64,000 nucleotides of DNA from Roseovarius sp. (GCF_030373445.1 NZ_JAUCYU010000005.1:1-64000), one strand, 5' to 3'. Positions 28,054-37,766 are shown, numbered from the stretch's first letter. Program-made: numbers and translations. Notes: generated by a model not told the origin, from the sequence alone.

Positions 28054-29283
28054 ATGCGCCGCGTCGTCGTCACCGGGCTGGGGATCGTCTCCAGCATTGG
28101 CAACAATGCCGAGGAAGTCCTTGCGTCGCTCAAGGGCGGGAAGTCCGGAATCACCGCAAACGAGGAGATGGCCGAGCACGGCTTTCGCAGCCGGATCGCG
28201 GGCGATCTGAAGATCGACGTGTCCGAGCATGTCGACAAGCGGACCCTGCGTTTCATGGGGCCGGGGGCGGCCTATGCCCATATCGCCATGCAGCAGGCGA
28301 TTGCCGATGCCGGGCTCGAGGAAGGCGATATCGTCAACCCGCGCACCGGCCTTGTGGCGGGGTCCGGCGGGCCGTCGACATCCGCCATGCTGAGCGCGCA
28401 CCAGACGGTGCTGAAAACCGGCGGGACCAAGCGGATCGGGCCGTTCGCCGTGCCGAAATGCATGTGCTCGACCGTGTCGGCGAACCTGTCGACCGCGTTC
28501 AAGATCAAGGGAATCAACTATTCGATCACCTCGGCCTGTTCGACCTCGCTGCATTGTATCGGCAACGCGGCCGAGCAGATCATGATGGGCAAGCAGGACG
28601 TGATGTTCGCCGGCGGCGGCGAGGAGCTGGACTGGACGCTCAGCTGCCTCTTCGACGCGATGGGCGCGATGTCGTCGAAGCGCAACGACACGCCGGAAGC
28701 GGCGAGCCGGGCGTTCGATGCCGACCGCGACGGGTTCGTGATCTCGGGCGGCGGCGGGATGCTGGTGCTCGAGGATCTGGAACACGCCAAGGCGCGCGGC
28801 GCGAAGATCTATGCCGAGGTCACGGGCTATGCCGCCACCTCGGACGGGCATGACATGGTGGCCCCCTCGGGCGAGGGCGGCGAGCGGGCCATGCGGCTGG
28901 CGCTGGATCAGCTCGGGAGCGACCGGAAGGTGGGCTACATCAACGCCCACGGCACCTCGACCCCGGTAGGTGATGCCGGCGAGGTGGCCGCGGTGCGGCG
29001 CATCTTCGGCGAAGGCCACGTGCCGCCGATCAGCTCGACCAAGTCGATGACCGGCCATGCGCAGGGCGCGGCCGGCGCGCTGGAGGCGATCTTCTGCCTG
29101 CTGGCGCTGGAGCATGATTTCATCATCCCCTCGATCAATGTCGACACGCTCGACCCGGAGATCAACGAGGGCGAGATCGCCACGGAATGCGCCGAGAATG
29201 CCGGGATCGACACGGTGATGACCAATTCCTTCGGCTTCGGCGGCACCAACGGCTCGATGCTGATGAGCAAGTATCACGGATAG
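28054..29283 (+). CDS. fabB: 3-oxoacyl-ACP synthase I
   Basis: A 409-residue condensing enzyme. Cys162 in [10 protein letters not shown] is the acyl-binding nucleophile; the two His of the triad lie in [11 protein letters not shown] and [10 protein letters not shown]. The N-terminus [18 protein letters not shown] and the family's length both fit FabB. It elongates cis-3-decenoyl-ACP made by FabA. It starts behind AGGGAGG and lies eleven bases before fabI, so fabA-fabB-fabI probably form one operon. Confidence 0.96.
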   Translation: MRRVVVTGLGIVSSIGNNAEEVLASLKGGKSGITANEEMAEHGFRSRIAGDLKIDVSEHVDKRTLRFMGPGAAYAHIAMQQAIADAGLEEGDIVNPRTGLVAGSGGPSTSAMLSAHQTVLKTGGTKRIGPFAVPKCMCSTVSANLSTAFKIKGINYSITSACSTSLHCIGNAAEQIMMGKQDVMFAGGGEELDWTLSCLFDAMGAMSSKRNDTPEAASRAFDADRDGFVISGGGGMLVLEDLEHAKARGAKIYAEVTGYAATSDGHDMVAPSGEGGERAMRLALDQLGSDRKVGYINAHGTSTPVGDAGEVAAVRRIFGEGHVPPISSTKSMTGHAQGAAGALEAIFCLLALEHDFIIPSINVDTLDPEINEGEIATECAENAGIDTVMTNSFGFGGTNGSMLMSKYHG

Positions 29284-29293
29284 GCAATAACAG

Positions 29294-30085
29294 ATGAACA
29301 ATTCGATGAAGGGCATGCGCGGGCTGGTCATGGGCGTGGCGAACGAGCGCTCGATCGCCTGGGGCATCGCCCGGGCCATGCACGAGGCGGGCGCCGAGCT
29401 GGCGTTTTCGTACCAGGGCGAGGCCTTCGGCAAGCGCGTGCAGCCGCTGGCGGCGACGCTGGGCTCGGACGTGCTGCTCGATATCGACGTGACCGACGAG
29501 GCCTCGCTCGACGCGGCGTTCGAGAAGCTGGGCGAGACCTGGTCGACCATCGATTTCCTCGTGCATGCCATCGCCTATTCGGACAAGTCCGAGCTGACGG
29601 GGCGGTTCCTCAATACCAGCCGGCACAATTTCAAGCATTCGATGGACATCTCCTGTTATTCCTTCATCGAGGTCGCCCGCCGGGCGCACCCGCTGATGAA
29701 GGAGAAGGGCGGCACGATGCTGACGCTCACCTACCAGGGGTCGAACCGGGTGGCGCCGAATTACAACGTGATGGGCGTCGCCAAGGCGGCGCTGGAGGCC
29801 ACCACGCGGTACCTGGCCAACGACCTCGGGCCGGAAGGCATCCGGGTCAACGCCATCTCGCCCGGCCCAATGAAGACGCTGGCGGGCGCGGCCATCGGCG
29901 GCGCGCGGCGCACCTTCCGGCATACCGAGGAGAACGCCCCGCTCAGGGCCAATGCCACGCTTGAGGCGATCGGCGGCACGGCGGTCTATCTCGCCTCGCC
30001 CGCGGGGGCCTGTACCACGGGCGAGATCATCCGCGTCGATGGCGGCTATCACGTGCTGGGGATGCCGCAGGCCGAGAACCTCTGA
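29294..30085 (+). CDS. fabI: Enoyl-ACP reductase (NADH)
   Basis: A 263-residue short-chain dehydrogenase of the FabI type: GLVMGVANERSIAWGIA is the cofactor region, and LTYQGSNRVAPNYNVMGVAKAALE carries the active Tyr residues and Lys. The C-terminal AGACTTGEIIRVDGGYHVLGM is typical. It reduces the enoyl-ACP double bond, the last step of each elongation cycle. This is the biocide-sensitive form as a family; nothing unusual is seen. Confidence 0.95.
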   Translation: MNNSMKGMRGLVMGVANERSIAWGIARAMHEAGAELAFSYQGEAFGKRVQPLAATLGSDVLLDIDVTDEASLDAAFEKLGETWSTIDFLVHAIAYSDKSELTGRFLNTSRHNFKHSMDISCYSFIEVARRAHPLMKEKGGTMLTLTYQGSNRVAPNYNVMGVAKAALEATTRYLANDLGPEGIRVNAISPGPMKTLAGAAIGGARRTFRHTEENAPLRANATLEAIGGTAVYLASPAGACTTGEIIRVDGGYHVLGMPQAENL

Positions 30086-30145
30086 AACCCGTTTTCGCCA
30101 TGCCTTTGCCCTGCTTTGGCCAAACGGGCCTGTTAGGCGACGGTT

Positions 30146-30463
30146 ATGGATTACATTCAGAAAGCCCAGGAACGGTATACCGAGAAACCCCATGTGGGGC
30201 GCTCGACACGGGCGCGGCGCTGGGCGCGCACGGTCTTGGGACTTCTGATCTTCACCTCGCTTTACGGGATCTGGCAGGAGCGGGCGCTGGCCCCGCCGGT
30301 GCATGACGGGATGCGCAGCATGGTCAGCCACGTGACCTATGCCATGGAAAATTCCGACGATATACGCGGTTTCGTGAAGCAGACTTTCGGCAGCCCTTCG
30401 GGCACGAGCGTCCAGCAGGAGTTCGACCCGATTACCCGCTGGCTGCTGAAATGGACGAGCTGA
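30146..30463 (+). CDS. Single-span membrane protein, unknown function
   Basis: A 105-residue protein: a basic N-terminal 26 residues (RSTRARRWART), one hydrophobic segment (VLGLLIFTSLYGIW), then a soluble C-terminal part with HDGMRSMVSHVTYAMENSDDIRGFVKQTFGS. The topology suggests an inner membrane anchor with the C-terminus in the periplasm. It follows fabI by 60 bases and may share its transcript. I do not recognise a family. Confidence 0.7.
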   Translation: MDYIQKAQERYTEKPHVGRSTRARRWARTVLGLLIFTSLYGIWQERALAPPVHDGMRSMVSHVTYAMENSDDIRGFVKQTFGSPSGTSVQQEFDPITRWLLKWTS

Positions 30464-30534
30464 GCAGCGGCGCCTGACATCCGCGCCGCGCCGGGCTTGA
30501 CGCCATCGGCACACGACCCCACGTGATGTGGGCT

Positions 30535-31842
30535 ATGCCGACGCAAGAACGCTCCCATCCGAACGTGCCGGGCATTGACCAGAGCGACAGGCTCGTTCCG
30601 GTCAACCTGCGCCAGAGCGGGCAGACCCCGGTGCAATTGCTGATCTCGACCCGCGTGCGGAAATCGCCTTTCTGGCACCTGTCGATCGAGGCGGGCGCGT
30701 GGCGGGCGTCGGTCTACAACCGCATGTACCACCCGCGCGGCTATGTCCGCCCCGAGGATGGCGGCGCGATGGCCGAATACCGGGCCCTGGTGCATGGCGT
30801 GACCCTGTGGAACGTCGCGGTCGAGCGGCAGATCCGGGTGAAGGGCAAGCAGGCCGAGGATTTCGTCAACTACGTCATCACCCGCGATGCCAGCCGCATC
30901 AAGGTGATGCGGGGCAAGTATTGCATCCTGTGCAACGAGAAAGGCGGCATCCTGAACGACCCGGTCGTGCTGCGGCCCGCGCGCGACGAGTTCTGGTTCT
31001 CGCTGTCCGACAGCGACCTGATGCTGTGGCTTCAGGGGGTGAACACGCCGAAACGCTGGGATGTCGAGATCGACGAGATCGACGTGGCCCCCCTTCAGAT
31101 CCAGGGGCCGCTGTCCGAGGACATGATGGCCGAGCTGATCGGCGAGGACCTGCGGAAGATTCCGTATTACGGATTGATGGAGGCCGAGATCGGCGGGGCG
31201 CCGGTGCTGATCAGCCAGACCGGGTTTTCCGGCGAAAAGGGTTACGAGGTCTATGTCTACAACGCCCACGAGACCGCCGAGCAGGTTTGGTATGCCCTGC
31301 GCGGCGTGGGTGCGCGCTATGGCCTGCGGGTGATCGCCCCGGGCCACCACCGCCGCATCGCCGCCGGCATCCTGAGCTGGGGGCAGGACATGGATCACGA
31401 GACCTCGCCCTTCCAGGTGAACCTGGCGTTCCAGGTGCCGAAGAAGAAAAAGGCCGATTACATCGGCAAGGCCGCGCTTGAAAAGCAACGCGAGCAGATC
31501 GAGGCGGGCAGTTATCCGTTCAGCCTCAAGCTTGTCGGCATGAAGATGGGCGGCCGGCCGATCACCGATTACGCGCCGGATTTCTGGCTGATCCAGAACA
31601 GTGAGGGCACGCGCTGTGGCTATGTCACCTCGCCCTGGTGGTCGCCGGAGCTGGAGACGAACATCGCGCTGGGCTACGTGCCCTGGGCGCTGTCAAAGGT
31701 CGGCACGGAGCTGAACGTGGAACTGCCCGAGACCTATGCCGAGCAATCCGGCGTGCCGGTGCGCGCCGTGGTTTCGGAAGTTCCGTTCGTCGCGTCGGAG
31801 CATCCGAGCGCGAGGGAACAGGGCAAGGGGACGGGCGAGTAG
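30535..31842 (+). CDS. GcvT/DmdA-like aminomethyltransferase family protein
   Basis: A roughly 435-residue protein of the glycine cleavage T family. LWNVAVERQIRVKGKQAEDFVNYV, ILCNEKGGILNDPVVL and FWFSLSDSDLMLWLQG match the folate-binding core as it appears in dimethylsulfoniopropionate demethylase DmdA; IAAGILSWGQDMD parallels the DmdA second half. It has an N-terminal extension of about 35 residues that DmdA lacks. The family tie is firm; demethylation of DMSP is not, because this looks like a separate clade. Starts at 30523, 30526 and 30535 are possible; none has a good ribosome binding site. Confidence 0.8.
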   Translation: MPTQERSHPNVPGIDQSDRLVPVNLRQSGQTPVQLLISTRVRKSPFWHLSIEAGAWRASVYNRMYHPRGYVRPEDGGAMAEYRALVHGVTLWNVAVERQIRVKGKQAEDFVNYVITRDASRIKVMRGKYCILCNEKGGILNDPVVLRPARDEFWFSLSDSDLMLWLQGVNTPKRWDVEIDEIDVAPLQIQGPLSEDMMAELIGEDLRKIPYYGLMEAEIGGAPVLISQTGFSGEKGYEVYVYNAHETAEQVWYALRGVGARYGLRVIAPGHHRRIAAGILSWGQDMDHETSPFQVNLAFQVPKKKKADYIGKAALEKQREQIEAGSYPFSLKLVGMKMGGRPITDYAPDFWLIQNSEGTRCGYVTSPWWSPELETNIALGYVPWALSKVGTELNVELPETYAEQSGVPVRAVVSEVPFVASEHPSAREQGKGTGE

Positions 31843-31923
31843 CGGCGTCGGCCGTTTCGGAACAGCCCGGCAGACCGCGAAGCGCAGGGGATCCGCCCGC
31901 TTTTTGCCGGGGCGGGACGCGGC

Positions 31924-32979
31924 TCAGGCCCAGATGTCGCCGATCGTGTAGCCCCGCGGGAACGGGTCCGTGGGGTCGAGGAGGTGTTGGGTGGTGCCGG
32001 TGATCCAGCCCTGTCCCGAGATGGAGGGGAGGATGGCGGGGTGACCGGCGACGGTGGTGGTCTCCTCAATGCGGCCGGTGAAGGTGGTACCGAGCGGGCC
32101 TTCGGTGATGAAATCCTCTTGCGGAGAGAGCTGACCCTTGGCGTGGGCGACCGCCATGCGGGCGCAGAGGCCGGTGCCGCAGGGGGAGCGGTCAAGCACG
32201 CCCGGCAGCGCGTGGGGGCGGGCCGGGTCGTAGCCGCCGGAGGAGACGGTGACGGCCTGCCGGGCATGGGTGCCCGGCGTGGTGGGCGCGCCGGTGAGGT
32301 TGGTGATGGTGGGCCCGGTGATGGCGGGGTTGTCCGGGTGGGTGACGGGGAGCTGGGCGCGGGCGGCGGCGAGGATGCGTTCGGAGGTGCGGACGATCTC
32401 GGCGCCGTTTGATGCGTCTAGGGAGATGCCGAGCGTGTCGGCATCGGCCAGCACGTAGAACATGCCGCCCCACGCGATGTCGACGGTGATCGGCCCGAGG
32501 TCGGGCACGTCGAGCGGGGCGTCGAGGTGGAGCGCGAAGGCGGGGACGTTGCGGAAGGTGACGCGGGTGACCTTGCCGTCATGGCAGTCGGCGCGGACGC
32601 GGACCAGGCCGGCGGGGGCCTCGAGGGTGAGGTCTGTGACCGGTTCGGTCATCGGCAGGATGCCGGTTTCCAGCAGGACGGTCGTCACGCAGATGGTGTT
32701 GGAGCCGGACATGGGCGGGTATTCCGTCTGCTCCATGATGATGAAGCCGGCGTCGGCGTCCGGGTGGCAGGGCGGCACGAGGAGGTTGCAGCAGAGCGCG
32801 GGCTGGCCGCGGGGTTCGCGGAGCATCAGGAGGCGCAGGTCGTCGGCGTGGGTGCGGAGGTGCTGCATCTGCTCGAAGACGGTGGCGCCGGGCAGGGGCG
32901 GGGCGCCGGAGGTGATGACGCGGCCGGGCTCGCCCTCGGCATGGGCCTCGACGGCGGTGATCATTCTCGTGGCGCGCAT
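31924..32979 (-). CDS. Proline racemase family protein, probable hydroxyproline dehydratase type
   Basis: A 351-residue protein of the diaminopimelate-epimerase-like fold. The first catalytic position is Ser91 in PPMSGSNTIC where racemases have Cys; the second is Cys267 in RSPCGTG. A Ser or Thr with Cys pairing is known from trans-3-hydroxy-L-proline dehydratases, while Cys-Cys marks proline racemase and 4-hydroxyproline epimerase. So dehydratase is favoured, epimerase remains possible. A strong GGGGGAGG site precedes the ATG. A hydroxyproline catabolic operon is not seen around it. Confidence 0.85.
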   Translation of the reverse strand: MRATRMITAVEAHAEGEPGRVITSGAPPLPGATVFEQMQHLRTHADDLRLLMLREPRGQPALCCNLLVPPCHPDADAGFIIMEQTEYPPMSGSNTICVTTVLLETGILPMTEPVTDLTLEAPAGLVRVRADCHDGKVTRVTFRNVPAFALHLDAPLDVPDLGPITVDIAWGGMFYVLADADTLGISLDASNGAEIVRTSERILAAARAQLPVTHPDNPAITGPTITNLTGAPTTPGTHARQAVTVSSGGYDPARPHALPGVLDRSPCGTGLCARMAVAHAKGQLSPQEDFITEGPLGTTFTGRIEETTTVAGHPAILPSISGQGWITGTTQHLLDPTDPFPRGYTIGDIWA

Positions 32980-33050
32980 CGGTGCCTCCCCCGGTTTTGG
33001 GGGAGGCTATTGGGTCAGGGTGAAAAGGGGAAGGGCCCCTTATATGCCTC

Positions 33051-33914
33051 TTAGCTGTCCTGCGGGACGGCGGCGCGGTAGAGGTGCCAGGTGGCGTGGC
33101 CCAGCACCGGCAGGACGACGATCAGCCCGAGGAAGAGCGGCAGCGTGCCCAGCAGCATCAGGACCGCGACCACGGCGCCCCAGAGCGCGACGGTGACGGG
33201 GTTTTCCCGGGCGACCTGAAGCGAGGTGGCCACCGCGATGGGCACGCCCACATGCCGGTCGATCAGCATGGGCAGCGATATCAGGCTGATGACCAGCACG
33301 ACCGCCGCGAAGACGAAGCCCACGGCCATGCCGGTGACGATCATCGTCCAGCCTGCAGAGGTGGTGAACACGTCGGTCAGGAAGGCGCTGGCGGAGGCGG
33401 GCGGTTCGGGGCCGAGTGTCCAGCCGTAAATCTGTAGCGCGGTGAACATCCAGGCCACGAAGATCGCCAGCAGGTAGAAAGCCATGGCCAGCACCGGGCC
33501 GATATTGCGGGCCTGCAGGACGGTGAGCGCGGTGCTCCAGTTGACGTTGGCCTGCGTCTCGGCCTTGCGGCTCATCTGGTAGAGGCCGATGGCGGCCACC
33601 GGCCCCAGCAGCAGGAAGCCCGCCGCGAGGGGGAAGATCATCGGCAGGAGCGCCTCGTTGAAGGCCATGACCGAGAGGGCGAGGCCGATGACGGGGTAGA
33701 TCAGCACGATGAACATCACGTCGGTGCGGTAGCGCGAGAAATCGGCGAAACCGGCGGAAAGGGCCGCGCGGATGTCGGCGGTGGTGAGGATGTTGGTTTC
33801 CGGCGGTTCGGTGAGTTCGCTGCCGAGGGCGTCGGCGGCGCTGCCCATGGCGCGGCCGGTGCCGGAGGCGCCCTGGGCGAGCCATGTGAGGGGGTTTCCG
33901 ATTGTCTTGACCAT
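33051..33914 (-). CDS. DUF2189 integral membrane protein
   Basis: A 287-residue protein with about six membrane segments. After a 50-residue soluble start comes ILTTADIRAALSAGFADFSRYRTDVMFIVLIYPVIGL, the recognisable opening of DUF2189, then alternating hydrophobic helices to GTLPLFLGLIVVLPVLGHATWHLYRA. GGGAGG precedes the start. Function is unknown. It lies on the same strand as the proline-racemase-like gene but is separated by about 70 bases. Confidence 0.85.
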   Translation of the reverse strand: MVKTIGNPLTWLAQGASGTGRAMGSAADALGSELTEPPETNILTTADIRAALSAGFADFSRYRTDVMFIVLIYPVIGLALSVMAFNEALLPMIFPLAAGFLLLGPVAAIGLYQMSRKAETQANVNWSTALTVLQARNIGPVLAMAFYLLAIFVAWMFTALQIYGWTLGPEPPASASAFLTDVFTTSAGWTMIVTGMAVGFVFAAVVLVISLISLPMLIDRHVGVPIAVATSLQVARENPVTVALWGAVVAVLMLLGTLPLFLGLIVVLPVLGHATWHLYRAAVPQDS

Positions 33915-34069
33915 GATCGACCTCCCGATCGGGTGCCGGAACGGTCAGACCCGTCCCGGACGGGTGCCGGCGGCGCCGGCTTTCGGCCCGCCATTCCAAG
34001 GAGTTAGTGGGGAATTGTCGCATGTTTTGCCGATTCGCGCGAGGGGGATCACCAAGGCGTGAAGCGGGC

Positions 34070-34723
34070 TCAGTCGTTGTCGGTGAGGCCTGCGCCGGCG
34101 CCGGAGGCGCGGCTTTCGGGGGTGCCCGGCGCGTAGGTGCGGTGGGCGAAGGCGGTGAGGGTTTCCACCGCGCCCGCGGGGAGGTCGCCGCGATGGGCGC
34201 GGGGGAGGGGCTGGCCAGTCGCGTGTTCGGCGGGGCCGATTTCGAGCGTCTCGGTGCGTGTGGCGGTGAGCGCGGCCGGGTCGGCGATGTCGGCGAAGAC
34301 GCCGTCGCCGCCGCAGGTGACGGTGACGCCGGGCCAGCGGATCGAGAGCGGGCGGCCGGCCAGGTCGGCGGCCCACGCGGTGTAGGGGACGAGAAGGAGC
34401 GGGCGGGCGGTGGCGGCCATGATGATGGTGCGGCCGTCTGCGAGGTCACGGGCGCGGTCGGTGAGCGCCGCGCCGGCGGCGGAGGGGCAGAGCAGGCCGT
34501 CGCGGGCGGCCCACGGGTCGGCATCGGTGCGGGGGCGGACGGCATCCCACGTGACGCTGTCCTGCGCGAGGAGCAGCGCGGCCAGCGTTTCCGCCCCCGG
34601 CCAGCCGGCGGCGCAGAGCCAGCGGGTGGCCTTGCCGGTTTCCTCGGCCAGCCCCCAATTCATCCCGCCGCCGCGGGCGGCCTTGCGGGCGAGCGCCTCG
34701 ATCTCGTTCAGCGACCAGCTCAT
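34070..34723 (-). CDS. DUF3726 domain protein
   Basis: A 217-residue protein that opens MSWSLNEIEALARKAARGGGMNWGLAEETGKATRWL, the pattern I know as DUF3726. The remainder is Ala/Gly/Asp-rich with two Cys and no membrane segment or signal. It overlaps the upstream 569-residue gene by four bases and is therefore the last gene of a three-gene operon with the membrane dipeptidase. The name gives no function. Acyl-CoA-like or dipeptide pathways are only guesses. Confidence 0.8.
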   Translation of the reverse strand: MSWSLNEIEALARKAARGGGMNWGLAEETGKATRWLCAAGWPGAETLAALLLAQDSVTWDAVRPRTDADPWAARDGLLCPSAAGAALTDRARDLADGRTIIMAATARPLLLVPYTAWAADLAGRPLSIRWPGVTVTCGGDGVFADIADPAALTATRTETLEIGPAEHATGQPLPRAHRGDLPAGAVETLTAFAHRTYAPGTPESRASGAGAGLTDND

Positions 34724-36429
34724 TCGCCGACCTCGGGCAGGCGCGGCAGGGTCCAGTCATCGGCGGCGTTGCGCGCGAGGTCCTCGGGGAAGGGGGCGTT
34801 CTGGTACATGTTGATGCGCACCCAGCGGTCGGAGCGCGGGTCGAAATGGCAGGCGCCGAAGAAGCTGAGCTTCATCCGGAGCATGTCGATGGGCATCATC
34901 GAGGCGTCGATCGTGTTGTCGCGGATCTCGGCATAGGGGAGCTGTGCGGCGATCTGGGCGCGGCGGGCGATGTGGCGGTGTTCCGGGTGCTTGAGCAGGA
35001 ACTCGGCCACGGTGGGCGCGTCGGAGGCGGCGAGGGCGGCGTGCATCAGGGCGGCGTCGCGCCCGGGGCAGAGGGGCTGTTCGTAGGGGGCGAGGGGTTC
35101 CTCGAACCGTTCGCCCATGCGGGGCTCGAGCTTTTCCTCGGAGGTGTACCAGATGCGGGCCTGTGCGGGCTTCGCGCTCCAGTCGATGGCGAGGGCCCAG
35201 CCGTAGACATCCTCGATGATGACGCGGAGGTCGGCGAGGGGCATGGCGCCGTCGATGCGCCAGTTATCCTCCTCGTCGGCGCTCATGGTCTCGCAAAGGT
35301 CGTCGACCAGATCGCCATGGGGTTCGAGCAGGAGCGAGACGAGCTGTTCCTGCCCTTCGAGGGAGAGCGTGGCCTCGCCCCAGCGCCAGAGGCGGTCCCA
35401 CGGGTAGGGGGCGGTCATGTCGGCGGTGTCGAGATGTTCCGTCAGCGCCAGCATGTCGGCGCGGAGGTCTTCCAGCTTGGCCTGCTGGCCGGGGTGCTCT
35501 GAGCGCCAGCCATGGGCGTGGATGCGGGCGCGGGCGGCGGTTTGGCGGAAAGCCGAGACAGTGGCACGCGGTGCCTCGGGGAGGGCGCGGACGCGGCGGA
35601 GCGCCTCTTCCCGGGAGGCGACCCAGTTGTTGAGGAGCGCGGGGTGGGTGATCAGGAAGGGCGCCATGCCGAGCCCGGTGGAATTTCCGATCCCGAAGCG
35701 GCGGCGCAGCACCGGGTCGAGGGCGAGGGCCTGACCGGGGGCGCGGACGCGGGCCATGTGCTCGACAAGGTCCATGACGAAGGCGCGGGTGAGGTAGACC
35801 GAGAGCATTTCGACCTGGAAGGGAGCCCGGAACTCGGGGCGGTCGGCGAGGGCGTCGCGGTCTGCGGCGCCGAACTTGCCGGAGCCGTAGACGGCGGTGG
35901 TGCGCATGAGGTAGCCAACCTCGGCGATTTTCCGCGCATCGGGCTGTTTTCCGGCGGCGAGGCGGTCGACCACGTAGTCCCAGAGCCGGACCGAGCGGTT
36001 GGCGCGGGAGAGCGAAAGTTCGCGCTCGGAGACGCGGCCGCCCTCCTGGCGGGGGACGTTCTTAGCGAGGCGGGCGATGTCGGCCTCGTCGGGGATGCCA
36101 TCGAAGAGGGTGAAGGTGGCATCCCACGCGGTGGCGATCACCCGGTCAGAGCGCTGGTCGGCGGGCAGGTCGTGGGAGAAGGCGACGAGGGAATAGCTGT
36201 GGCGGGGCGTATGGGCCACGTAAACAGCGTGGCCTACGCCGTTGGTATCTATGTCGAAAACTCGTTCCTCGAAGCGCCATTGCTCGGCCTTCATGCGGCG
36301 CAGGAGCTGGCGCATGAAAGACAGGCGCGTCTGGTGGAACGCGCCGAGCCGGGCCAGTTTCATGACCGTGTCGGGCGCGCGCAGGGCAATGGTGGGCGTC
36401 TCGGCCTCGGCCATCATTCCGTCTTTCAC
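34720..36429 (-). CDS. Uncharacterised 569-residue protein in dipeptidase operon
   Basis: A long soluble protein without signal peptide. Visible features are an N-terminal alpha/beta stretch (VYVAHTPRHSYSLVAFSHDLPADQRSDRVIATAWDATF), a Arg/Ala-rich helical middle (LRRVRALPEAPRATVSAFRQTAARARIHAHGW), and a C-terminal domain with FFGACHFDPRSDRWVRINMYQN. I believe it belongs to a conserved DUF (DUF6638-like) but cannot confirm the number. It starts by a four-base overlap with the dipeptidase stop; ATGs at 36417 and 36414 are alternatives. Coupling on both sides suggests one shared function. Confidence 0.7.
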   Translation of the reverse strand: MKDGMMAEAETPTIALRAPDTVMKLARLGAFHQTRLSFMRQLLRRMKAEQWRFEERVFDIDTNGVGHAVYVAHTPRHSYSLVAFSHDLPADQRSDRVIATAWDATFTLFDGIPDEADIARLAKNVPRQEGGRVSERELSLSRANRSVRLWDYVVDRLAAGKQPDARKIAEVGYLMRTTAVYGSGKFGAADRDALADRPEFRAPFQVEMLSVYLTRAFVMDLVEHMARVRAPGQALALDPVLRRRFGIGNSTGLGMAPFLITHPALLNNWVASREEALRRVRALPEAPRATVSAFRQTAARARIHAHGWRSEHPGQQAKLEDLRADMLALTEHLDTADMTAPYPWDRLWRWGEATLSLEGQEQLVSLLLEPHGDLVDDLCETMSADEEDNWRIDGAMPLADLRVIIEDVYGWALAIDWSAKPAQARIWYTSEEKLEPRMGERFEEPLAPYEQPLCPGRDAALMHAALAASDAPTVAEFLLKHPEHRHIARRAQIAAQLPYAEIRDNTIDASMMPIDMLRMKLSFFGACHFDPRSDRWVRINMYQNAPFPEDLARNAADDWTLPRLPEVGE

Positions 36430-37439
36430 TTGGCGCCGGGCCCGAAGTTCTGATCGAAAAATCGCAGCCAGTTCTCCCCCATGAGAGCGGCTGTTTCCCC
36501 GTCGTCAAAGCCTTTTTCGCGCAATCCTTGCTCGATACTAGCGAAATCGCGGTTGTCACGGAACCACGGGGGTTGCGGCGGGAAGCCGGGGGCCGTGGCG
36601 GAGCCCTCGCCGTAGTCGGTTTCCTTGGTCCAGCGGCCGGTGCGCATCCACTCGACAATGCTGTCCGGCTGGTCCTGGCAGAGGTCGGAGCCGATGCCGA
36701 AATGCTCGACCCCGAAGCGGTCGGCGGCGTCGGCGACCATGCCGCAGAAGCTGTCGAGCGTGCAGTCGGACTTGTCCTTGAGGTGATGGGGATAGAGGGA
36801 GAAGCCCATCATGCCGCCGTTTTCCGTGACCGCGCGGATCACGTCGTCGCGCTTGTTGCGCAGCGCAGGCTGCCAGCGGTGGGGATTGGCGTGGGTGATG
36901 GCGATGGGGCGTTCGGAGAGGTCGGCGGCCTCGATGGTGGAGCGGTCGGCGGAATGGCTCATGTCGATGACGAGGCCCACTCGGTTCATTTCCTTGATGA
37001 CCTGGCGCCCCATGCGGGTGATGCCGGGGTCTTCGGCCTCGTAGCAGCCCGTGGCGAGGAGGGACTGGTTGTTGTAGGTGAGCTGCATGAAGCGGGCGCC
37101 GAGGGTGTGGTTGATCTCGACGAGGCCGATATCGTCTTCGATGGGCGAGGGGTTCTGGAAGCCGAAGAAGATGGCCGTGCGGCCGGATTCGCGGGCAAGG
37201 CGCACGTCGTCGCCGGTCAGCCCGTGGAAGATGAGGTCGGGGTGCTGTTCGAAGCGGCGGTTCCACGCCTCGATGTTCAGGACGGTTTCGTGGAAATTCT
37301 CGTGGTAGGCGATGGTGACATGAACCGCGTCGACGCCGCCCTCGCGCATCTGGCGGAAGATCTTCTCGGACCAGTTGGCGTATTGCAGGCAGTCGATGCG
37401 GTGGGGCCTTGCACCGGCCCGGGTGTCTTGCAGGGTCAT
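36426..37439 (-). CDS. Membrane dipeptidase family protein (M19)
   Basis: A 337-residue TIM-barrel zinc peptidase relative. FQNPSPIEDD, the barrel strand MQLTYNNQSLLATGC, the ligand-bearing VIDMSHSADRSTIEAADLSERPIAITHANP and HFGIGSDLC fit the M19 renal dipeptidase family, which cuts dipeptides and D-amino-acid-containing dipeptides. The usual N-terminal HxD pair is not obvious (HRIDCLQYANW), so metal binding may differ. The start at 37439 (MTLQDT) is preferred to the ATG at 37487 by length. It heads the operon with two uncharacterised genes. Confidence 0.83.
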   Translation of the reverse strand: MTLQDTRAGARPHRIDCLQYANWSEKIFRQMREGGVDAVHVTIAYHENFHETVLNIEAWNRRFEQHPDLIFHGLTGDDVRLARESGRTAIFFGFQNPSPIEDDIGLVEINHTLGARFMQLTYNNQSLLATGCYEAEDPGITRMGRQVIKEMNRVGLVIDMSHSADRSTIEAADLSERPIAITHANPHRWQPALRNKRDDVIRAVTENGGMMGFSLYPHHLKDKSDCTLDSFCGMVADAADRFGVEHFGIGSDLCQDQPDSIVEWMRTGRWTKETDYGEGSATAPGFPPQPPWFRDNRDFASIEQGLREKGFDDGETAALMGENWLRFFDQNFGPGAK

Positions 37440-37595
37440 GTTCGCGTCTTGCTCGCCGTCGCTGGGGATTTGACGGTATAGGGGCACGGGTGGCCGGCCA
37501 GATCAAACGCAAAATGGCGAGGATGGCCGCAGGGCGATCGCCGGCACGTCCGCGATCTTTGCTTGTGCCGCGTCCGGAGTGGTGCGAGAGTGAAT

Positions 37596-37766
37596 GTCCG
37601 AGGTGCCGTTGCTCTTGTCGGAGGGCAACGGAGAATTGGGAAGCCGGTGAGAGGCCGGCGCTGCCCCCGCAACGGTAAGCATGGGGGGCAGGGGCGAGAT
37701 GCCACTGGACGATTTGTCCGGGAAGGTGCCCCTGTCCTGACCCGCGAGCCCGGAAACCAGCCTTGG
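37596..37766 (+). promoter_or_regulatory. Cobalamin riboswitch
   Basis: The B12-box core is present: GAATTGGGAAGCCGGTGAGA, then GGCCGGCGCTGCCCCCGCAACGG and GTAAGC, followed by GATGCCACTGG, the GGGAAGG element and GAGCCCGGAAACCAGCC. Order and spacing fit the adenosylcobalamin aptamer. The start codon of the next gene lies about 110 bases downstream behind GGAGGA. No clear U-run terminator is seen, so control at the ribosome binding site seems more likely. Confidence 0.95.
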
